DNA from: Vulcanimicrobiota bacterium
GTDB lineage: Bacteria; Vulcanimicrobiota; Vulcanimicrobiia; Vulcanimicrobiales; Vulcanimicrobiaceae
Assembly (NCBI GenBank): GCA_019233415.1
Contig: JAFAMK010000032.1
Coordinates: forward strand, 1 to 11,801
Reading direction: 5' to 3'
Length of the DNA: 11,801 nucleotides
Positions within the stretch are counted from its first letter, which is position 1, and each line of letters begins with the position of its first letter. A program made the translations under genes and the position numbers. Below the pieces are notes generated by a model. It worked only from the letters and a program-made list of their open reading frames with translations, was not told where the DNA came from and ran no database searches. This document shows, piece by piece, positions 1 to 6,755 of the stretch.

Positions 1-762
1 ATCGCGCGCGAGACGAACCTCTCCGAGACGAGCTTCGTCTTCCCGGGCGACGCGGAGTCCGACGTGAACGTTCGCTACTGGACGCCGAACGGCGAGATTC
101 CGCTCGCCGGACACCCGACGATCGCGACGACGCACGCGCTGCGCGAGAGCGGCATGTTCGCCGACCGCGACCTCGTGCGAATCAAGATGCCGGCCGGCGT
201 CGTTCCGGTCGCGATCCGGCCGCTCGATCCTGCGCCGTACGCGATGTCGCAGCCGCCGCCGACGTTCCTTGCCACCGTCCCGCGCGCCGAGGTCGCAACG
301 GCGCTGCGGCTGCGCGAGGACGACCTGCTCGCCGGCGCGATGCCCCAGACCGTCAGCACGGGGACACCGCAGCTGATGATCGCGCTCGCGTCGCGCGACG
401 CGCTCGACCGCGTCGAGCCCGACCGCCACGCGCTCTTCAAGCACGCCGCTCGCGACTGGTTCTCCGTCCACGTCTTCGCGCGCGGTGACGATGCGCCCGC
501 GGCGCTCGTCGCGCGGCACTTCGCCGACTTCGGCGACGTGAAGGAAGACCCGTTCACGGGCTCCGCGACCGGCGGTATGGCGGCGTACTGCGCGCGCTAC
601 GGGATCGTCCGTGAGCGCGCGTACGTCGTCGAGCAGGGGATGCACGTCCACCGGCCCGGGCGCGCGCACGTCGAGGTCGACGGCGAACCGCCCGATGCGA
701 TCGGCCGCATCACGGTCGCGGGCGCCGCCGTCACGGTGATGCGGGCGACGATGCGTCTCTGA
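1..762 (+). CDS. PhzF-family isomerase, 5' end cut by the window
   Basis: The frame is open from base 1, so about 36 N-terminal residues lie outside the window; 253 codons are visible. PhzF-fold proteins are cytoplasmic isomerases or epimerases of about 260-300 residues, made of two similar alpha/beta halves with the active site between them. The NLSET motif (fragment residues 6-10) carries the expected catalytic Glu, fragment residue 9. A GHPT motif follows with His 38; this 29-residue spacing matches Glu45-His74 in the phenazine enzyme PhzF. A C-terminal EDPFTGSATGG motif (about 181-191) supplies the conserved Asp-Pro and Thr-Gly-Ser-Ala elements of the second half. No phenazine genes are nearby, so a general family name is safer than a pathway name. 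Apart from the cut, the gene looks intact. The GTG at 64 is only an internal Val codon. The gene is convergent with the receptor gene. Substrate unknown. Confidence 0.93.
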   Translation: MARETNLSETSFVFPGDAESDVNVRYWTPNGEIPLAGHPTIATTHALRESGMFADRDLVRIKMPAGVVPVAIRPLDPAPYAMSQPPPTFLATVPRAEVATALRLREDDLLAGAMPQTVSTGTPQLMIALASRDALDRVEPDRHALFKHAARDWFSVHVFARGDDAPAALVARHFADFGDVKEDPFTGSATGGMAAYCARYGIVRERAYVVEQGMHVHRPGRAHVEVDGEPPDAIGRITVAGAAVTVMRATMRL

Positions 763-778
763 CGCAATCGCGCGACGA

Positions 779-818
779 GCGGTGAAGCCATCGTAGGGGG
801 GTGCGATGGCTTCACCGC
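779..818. terminator. Strong hairpin between convergent genes, probable bidirectional terminator
   Basis: A perfect 15-bp stem (779-793 with 804-818, core GGTGAAGCCATCG / CGATGGCTTCACC) encloses a 10-nt loop, TAGGGGGGTG. It begins 17 bp after the PhzF-family stop and lies 50 bp beyond the receptor-gene stop at 868. It is therefore well placed to stop transcription from both sides. There is no clear T-tract on either strand. This is the strongest stem-loop I found in the window. Confidence 0.75.
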
Positions 819-835
819 CGGCCCGCCGAACCGCT

Positions 836-852
836 GCCGGCGTCCTGCCGGC
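836..852 (-). terminator. Small GC-rich hairpin after the TonB receptor gene
   Basis: Two GCCGGC hexamers (836-841 and 847-852) flank a 5-nt loop just beyond the receptor stop codon on the minus strand. The only T-run is on the receptor side (864-869, plus strand), so it is not placed as a classical intrinsic terminator. It may assist the larger hairpin at 779-818 or protect the 3' end of the transcript. Confidence 0.35.
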
Positions 853-867
853 GACGGCGTACGGTTT

Positions 868-3069
868 TTAGAGGTCGACGCGCGTGGTGAGGCTGATGAG
901 GCGCGGCGCGCCGACGCCGAACGCGTTGCTCGACGAGGTGCTGAAGTAGCGCTTGTTGAGCGCGTTGTTCATGTTCAGGTTGAGCGTGTAGCGGCGGCCG
1001 CCCATCCGGGCGACGTAGCTCGCCCCGGTGTTGACGACCATGTAGCCCGGCAGAACGCCCTGGTCTTGCGGGTTGATCTGGCGCAGCTTGAAGTAGTTCG
1101 CGCCGACGTTGAAGCCGAGGCCGCTGACCACCGAGCGATACGCGAACCCGGCGCTGCCGCTGAAGTTCGGCGTGTTCTCGGGCATCTTGCCGTTGATCGT
1201 CGGGTCGTCGATCGAATCTTGGCGCGCGCGCATCAGCTGCGCGCCGGTGTTGAACGTCAGGTTGCGGTCGAGCCGAACCGACGCGGTCGACTCGAGTCCT
1301 TGGTAGTCGATCGTCCCGTTCAGCGCGAAGATGTTGGTGACCGGGTCGGTCGTCGCGTTGCCCTTGTTGATCGAGAAGTACCCGAGCGTCGTCGTAAGGC
1401 CGTTGCCACTCGTGCGCAGCCCGATCTCGCGCTGCGTCGCGCGCGCCGGCGGAAGAACGCTGTACGCGTTCGCCGTGTTCACCGGCGCCTGGCCGCTCTC
1501 TTCGAGCGACTGCAAGTAGCTGCCGTAAACCGAGAGGCTGCGCGTCATGTCGAAGACGAACCCGCCGGCGGGTGCGAGCACCGACTGCACCGTGCGCAGG
1601 TGCTTGAAGGTCTTCGCCGCGACCGAGTCCGAGGTGTAGCTGACTTGGCGCACGCCGCCGAGCAGCCGCAGGTGCCCGAGCGTGAGGTTGTCCGAGGCGT
1701 AGTAGTCGGTGTCCCAGTCGTTGTTCGGCAGGTCGATGACGCTCGCCGGATGCGCCGGGATCGTCGGGTACAGGATCGGGTGGTAGATGTTCTGGACGAG
1801 CTGAACCTGCGGGTTCTGCGGGTTGTTGAAGTCGCGCACGTTGTGCGTCCAGCCGACCGTGAAGTCGTTCGCGACGTCGCCTCCGAACTCGGCATGGTTC
1901 TTGAGGTGGACGTCTTGGTAGCCGTTGACGGTCTCCTGGTTCGTGACCTGGGTGATCGTCATCGTGCCCTTGCCGGTGACCAGGTTGTAGGCGCTGATCT
2001 GCGCGACGTTGCGGGTCGGGCGGTTCCCTTCCGAACGGCCGGCCTCGGCGACGAGTTGGAAGCCGCCGCCGAGATCGTACTTGCCGCGCGCGAAGACGTT
2101 CTGCGCGACGCCGATGTTGTTCGCCCACGGGCCGGAGAGCAGCACGGTCGGGTCCGGCACGTTCGGCACCGTGATCTTGCCGTTCACCGCTTTGAGCAGC
2201 TGCAGCGGCGCCTGCTCGATGACGTCGATCCCGAACTGCTCGAAGTCGAGCTGCAGGCTCGCACGGTCCGAGGGCTGCCAGTCGCCGGTCATCGCGGCAA
2301 GGTAGCGCGTTCCGCCCGCACCGCGCGTGAACGAGCCGTACTCACCGCCGGCGAGCGAGACGCGCACGCCGAACTGGTCGTAGCTGCCGAAGCGGCCGCC
2401 GACGTCGGCCGAGCCGATCGACTGGCCGTAGCCGTTCCCGACCAGCGCGATCGAGGTGTTCGGAATGTCGGACGCGCGCTTCATCACGTAGTTGACGATG
2501 CCGGCCGGGCTCGCGATTCCGAACTCCAGCGCGCCGGCGCCCTTCAGCGCCTCGACGCGGCACTTGTCCTCGATCGGCATCGCGATGTTGTTCGCGATCG
2601 GCAGCCCGCCGTCGAGGCGGTAGCTGGTCGTGCTGCTGAGCTTGATCCCGCGAATCTGGAGGCTGTCGGTGATCGCCCCGCCGCGCGTGTCGGTCTGCTG
2701 CACGCCCGGAACGTCTTTGATCGCATCGTAGGAGTTCTGCGAATTCGACGACTGCAGCGCCTCGCTGTTGATCGTCGTCTTGGTGACGACCCCGTTGGCC
2801 GCGTCGATGCTGGGCCGTTCGGCCTCACCCTGCGCGGTCTGCGCATTCGCTCGCGCGACCGGTGCCGGCGTCGCGCGCGAGCCCGCCTTGCGCGCATCGG
2901 CCAACTCCTTCGCACGCCGTGCGCTGGCATAGGTCGAACCGCCGCACCCGGTGATGAGCCGCTGCCGGGACGCGCTCTGCGCGAACGCCGGCGCAGACAG
3001 CACCGTCGTGAGGCCGAAGCCGAGAAGCAGAACACGCGCGGCTACTATACGCGACGCAGTGGGGGTCAT
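868..3069 (-). CDS. TonB-dependent outer-membrane receptor, siderophore-receptor type
   Basis: A 733-residue outer-membrane beta-barrel that would import a scarce ligand using energy from TonB-ExbBD. I start it at the ATG at 3069, which has GAGG 6 nt upstream and opens directly into a signal peptide (hydrophobic 9-26, cleavage near AFA-QS, 30/31). The GTG at 3102 would add 11 residues before the signal peptide. A charged, Ala-rich stretch (about 31-95) follows, then a weak TonB-box candidate GVVTKTT (93-99). The plug domain runs about 100-205 and includes DVPGVQQTDTRGG, LQIRGI, YRLDGG and EALKGAGALEFGIASPAG, the usual plug landmarks of TIGR01783-like siderophore receptors. The rest is barrel, ending in the family-like segment NNALNKRYF and GAPRLISLTTRVDL; the last residue is Leu rather than the more common Phe. 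It is the last gene of the three-gene minus unit. The ligand cannot be told from sequence, and the siderophore label is family-level only. Confidence 0.92.
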   Translation of the reverse strand: MTPTASRIVAARVLLLGFGLTTVLSAPAFAQSASRQRLITGCGGSTYASARRAKELADARKAGSRATPAPVARANAQTAQGEAERPSIDAANGVVTKTTINSEALQSSNSQNSYDAIKDVPGVQQTDTRGGAITDSLQIRGIKLSSTTSYRLDGGLPIANNIAMPIEDKCRVEALKGAGALEFGIASPAGIVNYVMKRASDIPNTSIALVGNGYGQSIGSADVGGRFGSYDQFGVRVSLAGGEYGSFTRGAGGTRYLAAMTGDWQPSDRASLQLDFEQFGIDVIEQAPLQLLKAVNGKITVPNVPDPTVLLSGPWANNIGVAQNVFARGKYDLGGGFQLVAEAGRSEGNRPTRNVAQISAYNLVTGKGTMTITQVTNQETVNGYQDVHLKNHAEFGGDVANDFTVGWTHNVRDFNNPQNPQVQLVQNIYHPILYPTIPAHPASVIDLPNNDWDTDYYASDNLTLGHLRLLGGVRQVSYTSDSVAAKTFKHLRTVQSVLAPAGGFVFDMTRSLSVYGSYLQSLEESGQAPVNTANAYSVLPPARATQREIGLRTSGNGLTTTLGYFSINKGNATTDPVTNIFALNGTIDYQGLESTASVRLDRNLTFNTGAQLMRARQDSIDDPTINGKMPENTPNFSGSAGFAYRSVVSGLGFNVGANYFKLRQINPQDQGVLPGYMVVNTGASYVARMGGRRYTLNLNMNNALNKRYFSTSSSNAFGVGAPRLISLTTRVDL

Positions 3070-3088
3070 GTGATACCTCGATGATTCG

Positions 3089-3117
3089 GACGGCCCGCTC
3101 ACCCGGAGTGGGCCGTC
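3089..3117 (-). promoter_or_regulatory. Intercistronic hairpin before the TonB receptor gene
   Basis: An 8-bp GC-rich stem (3089-3096 GACGGCCC with 3110-3117 GGGCCGTC) continues after one mismatch into CTC/GAG (3098-3100 with 3106-3108), closing a 5-nt loop ACCCG. It lies in the 60-bp gap between the small secreted-protein gene and the receptor gene. There is no T-run after it on the minus strand. It is therefore more likely a partial attenuator or a 3'-end stabiliser than a full terminator. It could let the two periplasmic proteins be made in excess over the receptor (inference). Confidence 0.5.
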
Positions 3118-3129
3118 GCGGGATGGGGT

Positions 3130-3651
3130 TTACTTGGCGGGTTCGAACAGGGCGGCGTAGCTCGGGATGTCCTTCTCCAGAGCGTCGCGCATCGAGAGCG
3201 CGGCGGCGTAGTACTTCGACTCGTCGTCTTTGCCAGGCGAGTCGTTCTTGAAGGCGTACACGATCAAGCCGATGTTCGCACCGCTCGCGTCACGCAGCGG
3301 TGTCTGGACGACGAACTTCTTCACGGTGTCGTTTGTCCGGTGCCAGCGCGGGTCGACGATCGTGATGCCCTTGGTCGTCACGTCGATGTCGTCGGGATCG
3401 TCGGCGTTTCCGATGCGGTCGGGATACGACCCGGCGAACATCGTGTACACCTTGGTCATGTTCGGCGGCACGCCGTGGAACGTGACGCTGAGCAGTTCGG
3501 GATGCGCCGCCATGATGCGATCGCTGAGCACCTGCGCGTAGATCTTGGCCTTCGGCGGGGTCCAGTTCTTCTCGGCGGCTCCCGCCACGCCGGCACTCGA
3601 CGCGACGAGCGCGGCGAGGACAAACGAAAAGACGGGCTTGGTGGTAACCAT
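3130..3651 (-). CDS. Secreted 173-residue protein of unknown function
   Basis: I do not recognise a named family with confidence. The start at 3651 (ATG) has a GGAGA Shine-Dalgarno 9 nt upstream and gives a clean signal peptide (MVTTKPVFSFVLAALVASS, cleavage near AGA-AE, about 24/25). The GTG at 3675 is an alternative start that would lengthen the n-region by 8 residues. The mature part is a small mixed alpha/beta domain. Notable stretches are TFHGVPPNMTKVYTMFAGSY, GITIVDPRWHR and KFVVQTPLRDASGANIGLIV. The last resembles the final strands of PAS/Cache-type periplasmic sensor folds (a strand, a DASG turn, then a hydrophobic strand), so a small-molecule-binding Cache-like domain is possible. 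It is Asp-rich around NADDPDDIDV. It sits 25 bp after the PstS-like gene and 60 bp before the receptor gene, so a periplasmic accessory role in uptake is the likeliest job (inference). Confidence 0.85.
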   Translation of the reverse strand: MVTTKPVFSFVLAALVASSAGVAGAAEKNWTPPKAKIYAQVLSDRIMAAHPELLSVTFHGVPPNMTKVYTMFAGSYPDRIGNADDPDDIDVTTKGITIVDPRWHRTNDTVKKFVVQTPLRDASGANIGLIVYAFKNDSPGKDDESKYYAAALSMRDALEKDIPSYAALFEPAK

Positions 3652-3676
3652 GCTGACAGTTCTCCTGATCGGCACG

Positions 3677-4738
3677 TCAGTCGAGCTTCTTGAGTTCTTC
3701 GCGGACGACGTCGGGCGTCAGCGGAATATACACGCCCTCGTTCGCGACGACAGCTTGGCCTTCACGGCTGAGCACGAGCTTCAGAAATTCCTTCACTTTC
3801 GGTTTCAGCGGCGTCCCCGGCGGACGGTTCACGAAGATGTAGACGTACCGGCTCAGCGGGTATTTGTGCGTGTAGACGTTCGCGACGGTCGGCATATAGT
3901 ACGGCCCGCCGTCGTTCTCGGAGAGCGGAACGACTTTCGTGTTCGGCTGCACGTTCGCGAGGAGCGCGTACGTCAAGCCGCCGGGATGCGTCGCCATGTC
4001 CTTCGCCGCGACGGTGAACGCGTGCGTAAACCCTTCCCCTTTGGTGAACTGGATGTCGGTCTTGTAGGTACCGTCCTCCATCACGCGCGCCTGGAAGTAC
4101 TGCTCGATCCCGTTCGGCGACTTGAGGCCGTAGAGGTGGATCGGCCTGTTCTTCCACGCGCCGGTCAGCCCGAGATCGCCCCAGGTCGTCACCGGCGGGT
4201 GGCCGCGCTTGCGCGAGGTCGAGTAGATCGCGTCGAGCTGCGCAAGCGAGAGCCCCTGGATCGGGTTGTCCTTGTCGACCATGATGATCGACGCGGCGGT
4301 CTTGCCGAGCGAACCGGCGCTTCCGGTCGCAACGCGGATCGCGAACGGCTCGTAGCCGAACTTCTTGACGAACGCCTCGTGCTCGGCGGGGAGCAGCTCC
4401 CGCCCGACCGGCGCCATGTCGGCGGTTCCGTTGACGAGCGCGGGTCCGCCCGAGCCGGAGGCGCGCGCCTCCATCGTCACGCTGAGCCGCGGATACTGCT
4501 TGCGGTAGATCTTGATCCAGCCGAGCGTGATCTCGTCCATGACGTCGGCGCCGACGAGGTTGAGTTCCTCCTCCGGCTCCGAGGCCACCGGCTGCGGCGA
4601 CCAGTTCGGGATCGACGGGTCGACCTTGAGATGATGCTCGATCGGGGCGTACTTGAGCGCGTTCGCCGCGGGCGGCGTGAACGCGAGCACGGACGCGCTG
4701 AGCGCGACGGCGACGACCCGAGGGACGATCCTTGACAT
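3677..4738 (-). CDS. PstS-like periplasmic substrate-binding protein
   Basis: A 353-residue secreted protein of the PBP-like fold (PstS/PF12849 type). The start at 4738 (ATG) has AGGAG 6 nt upstream. Signal peptide about 1-27, cleavage near ANA-LK. Family features are LNLVGADVMDEITLGWIKIY (59-78), the PstS-style opening with its helix; ASGSGGPALVNGTADMAPVG (93-112), the anion-site loop plus the segment for transient-looking ligands; a hinge-region DKDNPIQGLSLAQLDAIYS with TTWGDL; and a C-terminal lobe with KEFLKLVLSREGQAVVANEG near the end, typical of PstS proteins. The first 30 mature residues (to about 57) are extra and contain acidic EPEEE. No PstCAB genes follow; the next genes encode a small secreted protein and an outer-membrane receptor. 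It may therefore deliver ligand from the receptor or act outside a Pst transporter (inference). Phosphate is a possible but unproven ligand. Confidence 0.9.
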   Translation of the reverse strand: MSRIVPRVVAVALSASVLAFTPPAANALKYAPIEHHLKVDPSIPNWSPQPVASEPEEELNLVGADVMDEITLGWIKIYRKQYPRLSVTMEARASGSGGPALVNGTADMAPVGRELLPAEHEAFVKKFGYEPFAIRVATGSAGSLGKTAASIIMVDKDNPIQGLSLAQLDAIYSTSRKRGHPPVTTWGDLGLTGAWKNRPIHLYGLKSPNGIEQYFQARVMEDGTYKTDIQFTKGEGFTHAFTVAAKDMATHPGGLTYALLANVQPNTKVVPLSENDGGPYYMPTVANVYTHKYPLSRYVYIFVNRPPGTPLKPKVKEFLKLVLSREGQAVVANEGVYIPLTPDVVREELKKLD

Positions 4739-4782
4739 CCAGTGCTCCTGTGGATGGAATTTCGTTGCACTGTAGCGGACCT

Positions 4783-4864
4783 AACCTTTCATCGAGCTTT
4801 CATCTCCACGGACGGCGAAAAGAATTTTCAGACCACGCTCACCGTGAAAGGCTGGAGAAAGGTT
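4783..4864. promoter_or_regulatory. Mirror-symmetric divergent promoter with 11-nt-period repeats
   Basis: On the plus strand CTTTCAT occurs twice, at 4786-4792 and 4797-4803 (11-nt period). On the minus strand CTTTCTC (4861-4855) and CTTTCAC (4850-4844) show the same period. The pairs are exact mirror positions about 4823.5, and both begin with AACC. The centre is the only A/T-rich stretch, GAAAAGAATTTTC (4817-4829), itself an imperfect palindrome. Tandem heptamers 11 nt apart just upstream of the -10 are typical of OmpR/PhoB-type regulators; the PhoB half-site CTGTCAT differs at one base. A plausible plus-strand -10 is AAGAAT (4820-4825), 16 nt after TTTCAT. The minus-strand candidate is GAAAAT (4829-4824), 15 nt after CTTTCA. 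Each box would drive the gene on the far side of the core. The right-hand box also contains the GGAG that serves as ribosome-binding site for the plus gene. Confidence 0.6.
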
Positions 4865-5914
4865 GTGGCTCGCATACTTTCACGCATGATCCGCATCGGA
4901 ACGCTTGCGCTGCTGGCCGCCTGCCTCGCGCTCGCGATCACCACCGTTCCGCCGACGAGCGCGCGGGCCGCCGACAAGATTCGCATCATGGTCGGCGGAG
5001 TCGAGAAGCAAATCTACCTGCCCGCCAAGCTCGCCGAACAGCTCGGGTACTTCAGGGACGAAGGGCTCGATGTCGAGCTGCTGACCGAACCGGCCGGCGT
5101 CGACGCGGAGGACGAGCTGCTCGCCGGCGCGGTGCAGGGCGTCGTCGGCTTCTACGACCACACGATCGACCTGCAGTCGAAGGGCAAGTTCGTCGAGTCG
5201 ATCGTGCAGCTCAGCCAGGCGCCGGGCGAGGTCGAACTGGTCGCGTCGAAAGAGGCGAACACGATCAAGTCGCCGGCGGACTGGAAGGGCAAGACGCTCG
5301 GCGTCACCGGGCTCGGCTCGTCGACGAACTTCCTCACGCAGTACATCGCGGTGAAGAATGGGCTGAAGCCCGGCGACGTCACCTCGCTCCCGGTCGGCGC
5401 CGGCAACACGTTCATCGCCGCGCTGCAGCAGGGCAAGATCGACGGCGGGATGACGACCGAGCCGACCGTCTCGCGGCTGCTGCGCACCGGCGACGCGAAG
5501 GTGCTGATCGACCTGCGCACCGACGAGTCGACGCGCCGCGTGCTGGGCGGCACGTATCCGGCCGCGTCGTTCTACATGCAGACCTCGTATGTCGAGAGCC
5601 ACCGCGACGTCGCGCAGAAGCTCGCCAACGTCTTCGTGCGCACGCTGCGCTACATCGCCTCGCACTCGGCGGCACAAATTGCCGACAAGATGCCGTCCGA
5701 CTACTACGCCGGCGACAAAACCATGTACATCAAGGCGCTGAACGACGGCAAGCGGATGTTCACGACCGACGGCCGGATGCCGCCGAGCGGCCCGAAGACC
5801 GTCCTCGCCGTGCTCGCCGCGTTCAGCCGCAGCGTGAAGGGCAAGAACATCGACCTGAGCCGCACCTACACGACCGAGTTCGTCACCGCCGCGAACAAGA
5901 CGGCGGTCCGATAG
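4865..5914 (+). CDS. NitT/TauT-family ABC importer, periplasmic binding protein
   Basis: The binding protein of a NitT/TauT-type importer (SsuA/TauA-like, PF13379/PF09084 fold), about 349 residues. The GTG at 4865 has GGAG 7 nt upstream; the ATG at 4886 has no nearby ribosome site. Either start yields a signal peptide (hydrophobic core TLALLAACLALAITT, cleavage near ARA-AD). Mature features are IMVGGVEKQIYLPAKLAEQL and GYFRDEGLDVELL (the NMT1-like opening), LLAGAVQGVVGFY, the lobe-crossing KSPADWKGKTLGVTGLGSST, then FIAALQQGKIDGGMTTEPT. This order is standard for nitrate, taurine and alkanesulfonate binders. The ligand pocket is not predictable by eye. It is the first gene of a three-gene operon; the ATPase begins 1 nt after its stop. 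It faces the PstS-like gene across the shared promoter. An ATG at 4742 also opens this frame but would place the promoter inside the gene. Confidence 0.9.
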   Translation: MARILSRMIRIGTLALLAACLALAITTVPPTSARAADKIRIMVGGVEKQIYLPAKLAEQLGYFRDEGLDVELLTEPAGVDAEDELLAGAVQGVVGFYDHTIDLQSKGKFVESIVQLSQAPGEVELVASKEANTIKSPADWKGKTLGVTGLGSSTNFLTQYIAVKNGLKPGDVTSLPVGAGNTFIAALQQGKIDGGMTTEPTVSRLLRTGDAKVLIDLRTDESTRRVLGGTYPAASFYMQTSYVESHRDVAQKLANVFVRTLRYIASHSAAQIADKMPSDYYAGDKTMYIKALNDGKRMFTTDGRMPPSGPKTVLAVLAAFSRSVKGKNIDLSRTYTTEFVTAANKTAVR

Positions 5915-5915
5915 C

Positions 5916-6755
5916 ATGTCCGCGCTCCCGGTCGAGGACGTTCCGACGATCGAGCTGGTCGGCGTCAGCCGGCGCTTCGTCACGCCGGGCGGCACGTCGC
6001 TCACGGCGTTGCGCGACTTCGACATGACGGTGCGGCGCGGCGAGTTCGTCGCGGTCGTCGGCCCGACCGGCTGCGGCAAGTCGACGACGCTCAGCCTCAT
6101 CACCGGGATCGCGGCGCCGACGACCGGCCAGGTGCGCGTGATGGGCAAGCCGGTCACCGGGAACGACCCGCGCGTCGGGTTCGTCTTCCAGACCGACGCG
6201 CTCTTCCCGTGGCGCAACGTCTTGCGCAACGTCGCCGCCGGCCCGCTCTACCGCGGCATGCCGAAAGAGAAGGCGTACGCCGCGGCGCGCGACTGGATCG
6301 CGCGCGTCGGCCTGGCCGGCTTCGAGCAGCACTACCCGCACCAGCTCTCCGGCGGGATGCGCAAGCGTGTCGCGCTCGCCCAGACGTTCATCAACAACCC
6401 CGAAATCTTGCTGATGGACGAACCGTTCAGCGCGCTCGACGTGCAGACGCGCGTCGTCATGCAGGACGAGTTGCTGAGCATCTGGTCGTCTTCGAACGCG
6501 TCGGTCGTCTTCGTGACGCACGACCTCGAAGAGGCGATCGCGCTCGCCGACCGCGTCTACGTGCTGACCGCCGGGCCCGCGACGGTGAAGGCCGTCTACG
6601 ACGTCAACTTGCCGCGACCGCGCGTCACCGCCGAGATTCGCTACGAGCCCGCCTTCGTCGAGCTGTCGCGCCGCATCTGGGACGACCTGCGCGACGAAGT
6701 GCGGCTCGGCGCGGCGCGCCCGGCGCAGCTCGCCGCCGCCACGAGGACCGCATGA
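5916..6755 (+). CDS. NitT/TauT-family ABC importer, ATP-binding protein
   Basis: A 279-residue cytoplasmic ATPase that powers import. All catalytic elements are intact: Walker A GPTGCGKST (49-57), Q-loop FVFQTDALFPWRNV (Gln 92), signature LSGGM (144-148), Walker B ILLMDEP (164-170, Glu 169), D-loop SALD and switch His 202 in FVTHDLEEA. The LFPWRNV segment after the Q-loop is characteristic of the SsuB/TauB/NrtD group, which supports the NitT/TauT assignment. The start ATG lies 1 nt after the binding-protein stop, and the stop overlaps the permease start as ATGA (6752-6755), so translation is probably coupled. About 25 residues after the nucleotide-binding core form a basic and acidic C-terminal tail. 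The substrate is not encoded in this subunit. Confidence 0.96.
   Translation: MSALPVEDVPTIELVGVSRRFVTPGGTSLTALRDFDMTVRRGEFVAVVGPTGCGKSTTLSLITGIAAPTTGQVRVMGKPVTGNDPRVGFVFQTDALFPWRNVLRNVAAGPLYRGMPKEKAYAAARDWIARVGLAGFEQHYPHQLSGGMRKRVALAQTFINNPEILLMDEPFSALDVQTRVVMQDELLSIWSSSNASVVFVTHDLEEAIALADRVYVLTAGPATVKAVYDVNLPRPRVTAEIRYEPAFVELSRRIWDDLRDEVRLGAARPAQLAAATRTA

Noticed and set aside
812..2128. Minus-strand open frame of about 438 codons overlapping the receptor
   Set aside because: It is in the wrong frame of the receptor gene, with low-complexity Arg/Gln/Pro composition.
2943..2954. Lipobox-like ITGC in the receptor N-terminus
   Set aside because: It is about 16 residues beyond the hydrophobic core and after a good signal-peptidase I site, so the Cys is unlikely to be lipidated.
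1066..3084. Long plus-strand open frame across the receptor gene
   Set aside because: It is antisense to a clear TonB receptor, very Arg/Val/Asp-rich, without any domain; a G+C-driven shadow.
3545..4735. Plus-strand open frame opposite the PstS-like gene
   Set aside because: It is the antisense shadow of a well-supported secreted binding protein and shows no recognisable domain.
4877..4883. A fifth CTTTCAC heptamer near the binding-protein start
   Set aside because: It is out of the 11-nt register with the other repeats and lies in the coding start region; probably chance.
4880..6229. Minus-strand open frame opposite the importer binding-protein gene
   Set aside because: It is antisense to an intact NitT/TauT binding protein and ATPase, with Arg/Asp/Val-rich composition.
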